From contig CAJNOL010000714.1 in the NCBI GenBank assembly GCA_905250125.1, positions 45,268 to 109,267 of the forward strand: 64,000 nt of DNA. The letters run 5' to 3'. The notes beneath the pieces are model-generated. The model ran no database searches. It worked only from the letters and a program-made list of their open reading frames with translations, and had not been told where the DNA came from. Origin of the DNA: Rotaria sordida (lineage: Eukaryota > Rotifera > Eurotatoria > Philodinida > Philodinidae). The translations under genes and the position numbers were made by a program. Shown here piece by piece: positions 59,183 through 64,000 of this stretch; the stretch's first letter is position 1; the number at the start of each line of letters is the position of its first letter.

Positions 59183-61026
59183 TAATAATACACAACAGAT
59201 CTAACCGAAAACGTCACAGTGCAGTGTACTGTTTAAAACAGTGGACTGGAGTTTCAACCGCGCTTTCTTTTATTTTCCGGTTGGGACCTAAATCTTGTTC
59301 TCATGACTACTTATGAGATTGAGAAGAGTACAATAATAAACAAAAGGTAAGGATGAATGAGGCTGTCAGTGTTAATCTTTATTTTATCCTCGTCCTATCC
59401 TCACTCTCAGAAAGTGAAACGCGGCAAATAGTTTGGATTATGATAAAAATGAAGAAATCACAGAATAAAAAATGAAACCACGATTCTAGGTGATGTGTTT
59501 CGTCAAAATTCGGACACCGAAAGAAATAATATTCACCTCACATGTACATGTGATGATGTCGGAAAGCTATCTTTTCTGTGATACCTCAACTATCCATGTA
59601 CCTTACGCGATGTACTTTCTCTTATCGATCCTCGATAATGTAGAAACATTTATGAGTATGACTTTTGAGATTGAGAATATCAGTGCTAGATATGATTATG
59701 ATTTCTTCTACCATAAATCAAATTTTGAAAAACTTGATGTTCATTATTTCGACCATGTCACAGAGAAGACTAAAAAACAGCTAGGATTCAGTGTGTTATG
59801 AAACTAAAATACAAAACCCGTATATGTGCGACTGCTCGTGTTTGGAAATAAATAGACAGCCGTATTCCTTTGTAGAAAGACGTCTAAGACAATTCGTATC
59901 AATATCCGTACAAAATGTTAACGGTAGAGGGAATACCATTCACAAGATGGTGCAGACCATTGGCATAGCCAGGAGTACAGTCGTTAGACAATTGCCTCCG
60001 AACTCAAAAGCAATTGTCCATGGATTTTTCGAAATGATAAAAATTATCCAATGCCAAATAAATCCTGATACACATACATATACAAAGATCCGAATAATGT
60101 CATATTAATGCATTGTATCTTGTTGTGAGCAAATCAAGTGATACAGAAAGATTAATTGGCTGTTTTCCCCATTAAACCATTGCTCACAATGATACCAAAT
60201 CAATGGTATTTTTTTTTGTCAAAATACTCAATGTTCCACTAAAACCAGCTAATGATTCTATTTGTGGTCATCTATGCTTTTTGACATAATATAGTGAATG
60301 TTCCTAATAAGAACTGCTTTTTTTCGAATGCATGAAAGTCTTCTTTTTGTTTCAGACAACTTGAAAGAGAATCATGAAGTTTTTATATTATTGAATAAAA
60401 AAAGCTGCTGAATCAAATGATGCAAAACTTACTCAATTATCTTGAAAACTAAGTGAATAATAAGCAGCGGCGTAACCAAGGGAGAGGCAATTGCCCATTG
60501 TAATTTTTATTAATAGGTTTTTGCCTATTGAAATTTTACTTTTTCAGAATTGTTTATTTATTTTTGAATTCGATAGTAATTCTATTTTTTTTCTTTCATC
60601 TGAACCACATAGGCACTTTTTGCTTATGCTTTCGGTGAAGAATGAAGAAAAGAATCGCTTCTGGTATTTACACTACAGTTACTAGATGAAAAACTTAAAA
60701 ATCAAAAATTCTTGTTTTCAAAATCAGAAAAAAATCAGAATTTTTTTCGGAAATCGAAAACTAATCAGAAATAGTAACTTTTTGCACAGCAAGGACTATT
60801 ATGTTGACATACTTGCACAAAAGGCTTCACTTCTTGTTGTTTATCGACTCATATTTTGTTTCCAAAAGTGTTTCATAGTAAAATGAAGATAACAAAACCA
60901 TCATATACCTTAGAGTAAAAGACCATATACTGTAAGCTAAGGAGATTGATCATAGTCGAATCAGATGAATGCTTTCACTGTCAAATCAACTATATTAAAA
61001 ATATGAGCTGCCAATAGCGTGCACAC
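59183..61026. other. Intergenic stretch with possible old coding remnants
   Basis: Two open frames (59490-59801, 59791-60108; +) have protein-like runs such as AMYFLLSILDNVETFMSM and IHKMVQTIGIARSTVVR, but no domain, splice sites or start context I can defend. The rest is AT-rich. Confidence 0.3.
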
Positions 61027-61405
61027 ATCGAGATATTCGACTATCAAGAAGTTTACAGTTTGTTATGTGCCCAAACTACGAAATTTCATCAACGTTTAGT
61101 TTTTTTTTCGTCATGGTTGGATGGAGCAGAATCATTTACATAGAAAAAAATTATATCACGCATATTAAAAAACAAATTATACGAAGTTATAGACAACATT
61201 TTTTAATTATAAAGGTAATAACCAAATATTTTAATTGTTGTCAAATTGCTTTTGAATGTGTGTGATATTGCTTCTTCTCAAGGTAAATAGTCGTGTTCTA
61301 TCCAACCATGACGAAAAAAATAAAACTAAAAATTAATGAAATTTTGTAGTGTGTACACATGACAAACTCTAAATATCTTAAAATTTAAACATCTCGATCT
61401 GTGTA
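61027..61405. repeat. MITE-like inverted repeat
   Basis: Arms at about 61027-61120 and 61290-61405 are inverted, diverged copies (ATCGAGATATT, TCGTCATGGTTGGAT and their reverse complements). The spacer is about 170 bp. A telomere-like hairpin begins at its right end. Confidence 0.7.
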
Positions 61406-61532
61406 CGGGTATGGGTGTAGATGTACGTGTGCGTGTTAGTATTACCCATTCACACCCACACTACACACCCGCACTTACACCCTCACACACTCACGCCCAC
61501 ATCTACACCCAAACCTACCCACACCCACACCC
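61401..61532. repeat. TGTGGG/CCCACA hairpin
   Basis: Short degenerate G arm, linker GTTAGTATTACCCATTC, long C arm. It sits directly against the MITE at 61027-61405. Confidence 0.8.
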
Positions 61533-61822
61533 TTCTTGTCAGTGAAATATCTCAGCCGCTGTCGTCATGAACGGGAAAAAAAGATTTTTTACAGCCGCCG
61601 TTGCACGCTTAAAAAATTGAAAATTTTCAGCCGCTACCGCCGCCGATCAACTCGTCGGGTTACACTTCTACATCTTGGTCATCTCATATATCTTTCAGAA
61701 AAAGGTCAACGAAAGAATATATAAACGAATAGAATTTAATTTTTTTTCTTCAGTATTTTTCTTACTTCGTCCGTTTTCAACTCTTTCTTTCATTTATTCT
61801 CATACAACGTTAGCCAGCTATC

Positions 61823-62695
61823 ATGTCGAAACAAGCTTTTGAAGAAGCAAATGAAGCTTTTATTGACGAAAAATATGAAGAAGCATATGAAGTTCGTTAT
61901 GAAGAAACTTTCTCTTTTCTTTTATAATAAAACATTTATCTTCTAGTTTTATACAAAAGCTCTTGTGAACGATGACAAAATTGATCATCGAAATACTTCC
62001 AAAATCTTAGCATCACGTGCTCAATGTTCATTAAAATTGAAAAATTATGCAGGTAAATGCGAATTTTGTTTTTCAATCTATTATTATGACTCTATTGTTA
62101 TGTTACTTTTTGTTCTAGATGCATTAGAAGACAGTAATGATGCAATTAAATTGGATGAAACCAATATTAAAGCATATATTCGTAAAGGTGTTTCATTATA
62201 TAATCAAGATTTAAAAGAAGAGGCTCTGCAAGTATTTGTTCGTGGACTTGAATTTGATTGTAAATTGATTCTATTCATTTTGTTTTATAAAAATATATTT
62301 TTTATTCTTTTTTTTTTATTAAGCTGCTAATGAACAATTGAAAATATGGCAACATAAATGTGAAAAAGAATTAGCAGGTATGATTTTCTTTTGTCTGATT
62401 AATTAAATTGTAGTTTTATTTTAATTTAGAGCAAAATCTTGTTACTATGGTTGTTTCTATTGAAAAAGAAAAATTAACTACGAATACTACACCTGTTCTT
62501 CCATTGCCACCAGCAAAAATCAAGTCTATTTAATATTTCTTTTTTCTATAAGTATTTATGAGTTGTTGTTGTTGTTGTTTTTAGACATTCCTTCTATCAA
62601 ACAGATAGTGTTGTTACTATTCAAATTCCCATTAAAGGCCTGAAAAAAGATCAAGTTCAGGTCCATTCAACTGATACAACTGTTTGTATATTTTT
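61823..62695 (+). pseudogene. SUGT1: SGT1 gene, 5' part (TPR and start of CS domain), truncated
   Basis: Exons 61823-61891, 61947-62052, 62119-62259, 62324-62377, 62430-62523 and 62585 to about 62690, with short introns and consistent phase. The frame starts MSKQAFEEANEAFIDEKYEE and has three TPRs (YTKALVNDD, ASRAQCSLKLKNYADALEDS, KAYIRKGVSLYNQDLKEEAL). A linker rich in Pro follows, then the start of a CS domain (HSFYQTDSVVTIQIPIKGL then KKDQVQVHSTDTTV). SGT1 is an HSP90 co-chaperone for kinetochore, SCF and NLR complexes. The CS domain stops at about 62695, where unrelated sequence begins; the rest of the CS and the SGS domain are not found to 64000. The upstream part is undamaged, so the break may be recent or the missing exons may lie beyond a large insertion. 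Confidence 0.8.
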
Positions 62696-64000
62696 ATTCA
62701 GTGTCAATTTGATAATATTAAGGGACTCCCCCCTCCCCTCAGGAATCGCTTTTCGTTATTCGTGGACTGATTTGGCTGAAACTTTCAGAGAATATGTGTG
62801 TTGCATTAACTTAATTTCTTACAAATTTTTGATTCATAAGACTTTTGTTTTAACAAGTTATTGACAAATTAGTCCTCAATATGGTGGTCTTCATAAGGTA
62901 CCGATTTCTCGGATTGTCGAAGAGGTAGAGAGCTAGCGTTTGTTTTAAATAAAAGAGAAGACTTAAGTCTACAAATCCATATACCGTTTTTTCGAAATTC
63001 GATTTTGTTCGGATTTCCGGGACATTTTTCTGCAATAATTCGGAACTTAGCGTTTTTTGACATCAGTGGTATCCAGTTATCTCGACAAGGAAATCAAATT
63101 TCAAAAAAACGGCAGCTCGCTACCTCTTCTACAGTCTGAGAAATTGGTTCCTAACTCTTCAAAAAAGCGATTTTGAGAAAACGAATCAACAAGTTTGTGA
63201 GATGTGTAAATGGGTGTGAATGTGACAAAAGTAATCAGTGTTATATATATTTGAAATCAGCGTAAAATTCTCTTTTTAAGTGACATAATTGAATAAAAAT
63301 ATGAAACAGTTTTTAATTCCACTATGACTGTCATGATCTCTATGTTGCAATTTCGTCATGTATAAAAGACTCGAAGCAGAAACGACTACGATGATGGTAG
63401 AGATGGTCAGCAAAAAAATTAACTTCGAAAAATTATGAGACATATGAGTGGTCGGCTTTGATAAAACAAATTATTAGATGCAGATTTTCATCAGATATTA
63501 AGAACTATGATTGTTATAAAGAGCCAGATGTTGCTTTTTCAATTGAAACTTTTATTGATTTATTTGCACAATAAACAATAGAATGCTGGTTTTTTCTACT
63601 TGCTATGTCAGAGAGTACCCTCTAACTGTGTTCAGCAGATGCACAACCAAAAATAACCTATATATGTTTAGGATGAGCAAAAGTGAATGTAAACTAGCAT
63701 TGAAAATCGCTCAAAATCTCTTTTTTCGTAGAAAAGAGGTCCAAAAAATTGGTTCTGAAAACCCACCATAGTGCTATAATTAATTATAATAACAGAATGT
63801 ATATGTATTTCTCATTTGGAACCGTCTACAGGTTTGTTGACCACTGTCACATCTCCGTAACTAAGGAAAATTTCTGAAAAAACCTTATATTTCTACTACT
63901 GCTCCCAGAAAACCGCTATTTTCACCATCAAAAACCATTCAAAGTGCAATAAGTCGCACATAATCTGAAAGAGGACACTTTGGGCTTTCAGTATATGTGC
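62696..64000. other. Repeat-like tail of the window
   Basis: Contains the inverted repeat at 62898-63151 and otherwise AT-rich sequence with no exon. Expected downstream SGT1 exons were looked for and not found. Confidence 0.4.
62898..63151. repeat. MITE-like inverted repeat (about 38-bp arms)
   Basis: GGTACCGATTTCTCGGATTG at 62898 and its diverged inverse ending GAGAAATTGGTTCC at 63151. Both arms also share CGAAGAGGTAGAGAGCT-type sequence. About 250 bp overall and no ORF. Confidence 0.6.

Overview
This is an animal nuclear DNA window: AT-rich, with short (about 40-110 nt) canonical GT-AG introns, TPR and ADP-ribosyltransferase genes, and many short TGTGGG/CCCACA tracts. TGTGGG is the telomere repeat reported for bdelloid rotifers. 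The gene families (RING-TPR, ARM-TIR, ART-TPR, FLYWCH-type MULE, CENP-B-type transposase) also fit a bdelloid, so I read the window as a bdelloid rotifer contig. That assignment is inference from sequence style and was not checked by a search. One 100-N assembly gap lies inside a TGTGGG tract at 23410-23509.

Layout. 1-9 kb: a TPR gene fragment, a candidate DNA transposon (2724-4121) that carries an array of 25-nt blocks bounded by splice signals, and a RING-TPR gene. 9.7-19.4 kb: an ARM-TIR-SAM-like gene, two fold-back repeats, a small secreted or signal-anchored protein with a furin-like site, a mosaic of gene fragments separated by telomere-like hairpins, and an intact ammonium transporter. 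20-27 kb: small repeats, a cluster of TGTGGG hairpins and an intact GT31 glycosyltransferase. 27.4-32.8 kb: a Mutator-like (MULE) element with an intron-containing transposase and a second, damaged ORF. 34.6-43 kb: a 15-TPR ADP-ribosyltransferase gene with two in-frame stops and a frameshift, an orphan AP-complex sigma exon, an intact cathepsin L gene, and a decayed ART-TPR relic. 43-56 kb: a truncated unknown gene, a MORN relic, a secreted Cys-rich protein, a gamma-tubulin complex (GCP6-like) 3' relic, a CENP-B-type transposase relic, a broken coiled-coil gene, and an intact 8-exon neuronal calcium sensor. 56-64 kb: a 1.5-kb palindrome, a hAT-like MITE with an 8-bp target duplication, further MITEs, and the 5' part of an SGT1 gene.

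Main observation. At least 16 loci have the form (TGTGGG-like)n, then a short linker, then (CCCACA-like)n. The G-rich arm always comes first on the + strand. This is the orientation expected if two chromosome ends were joined head to head. Many linkers share a GAAG-type core, which argues that at least part of the set is a repeat family rather than independent fusions. Several gene fragments stop or start at, or within about 60 nt of, a hairpin: an F-box/LRR-like fragment, a TPR exon, an AP-sigma exon, a transposase and an unknown N-terminal ORF. This suggests that the hairpins mark rearrangement or DNA-end-repair junctions, or a mobile element that captures breaks.

The intact metazoan genes (Amt, GT31, cathepsin L, NCS and possibly RING-TPR and ARM-TIR) have no obvious functional link. 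They are housekeeping or signalling genes interspersed with repeats and relics. Gene models for Amt, cathepsin L, NCS and the MULE transposase were built by hand from splice sites, and each spliced length is an exact multiple of three.
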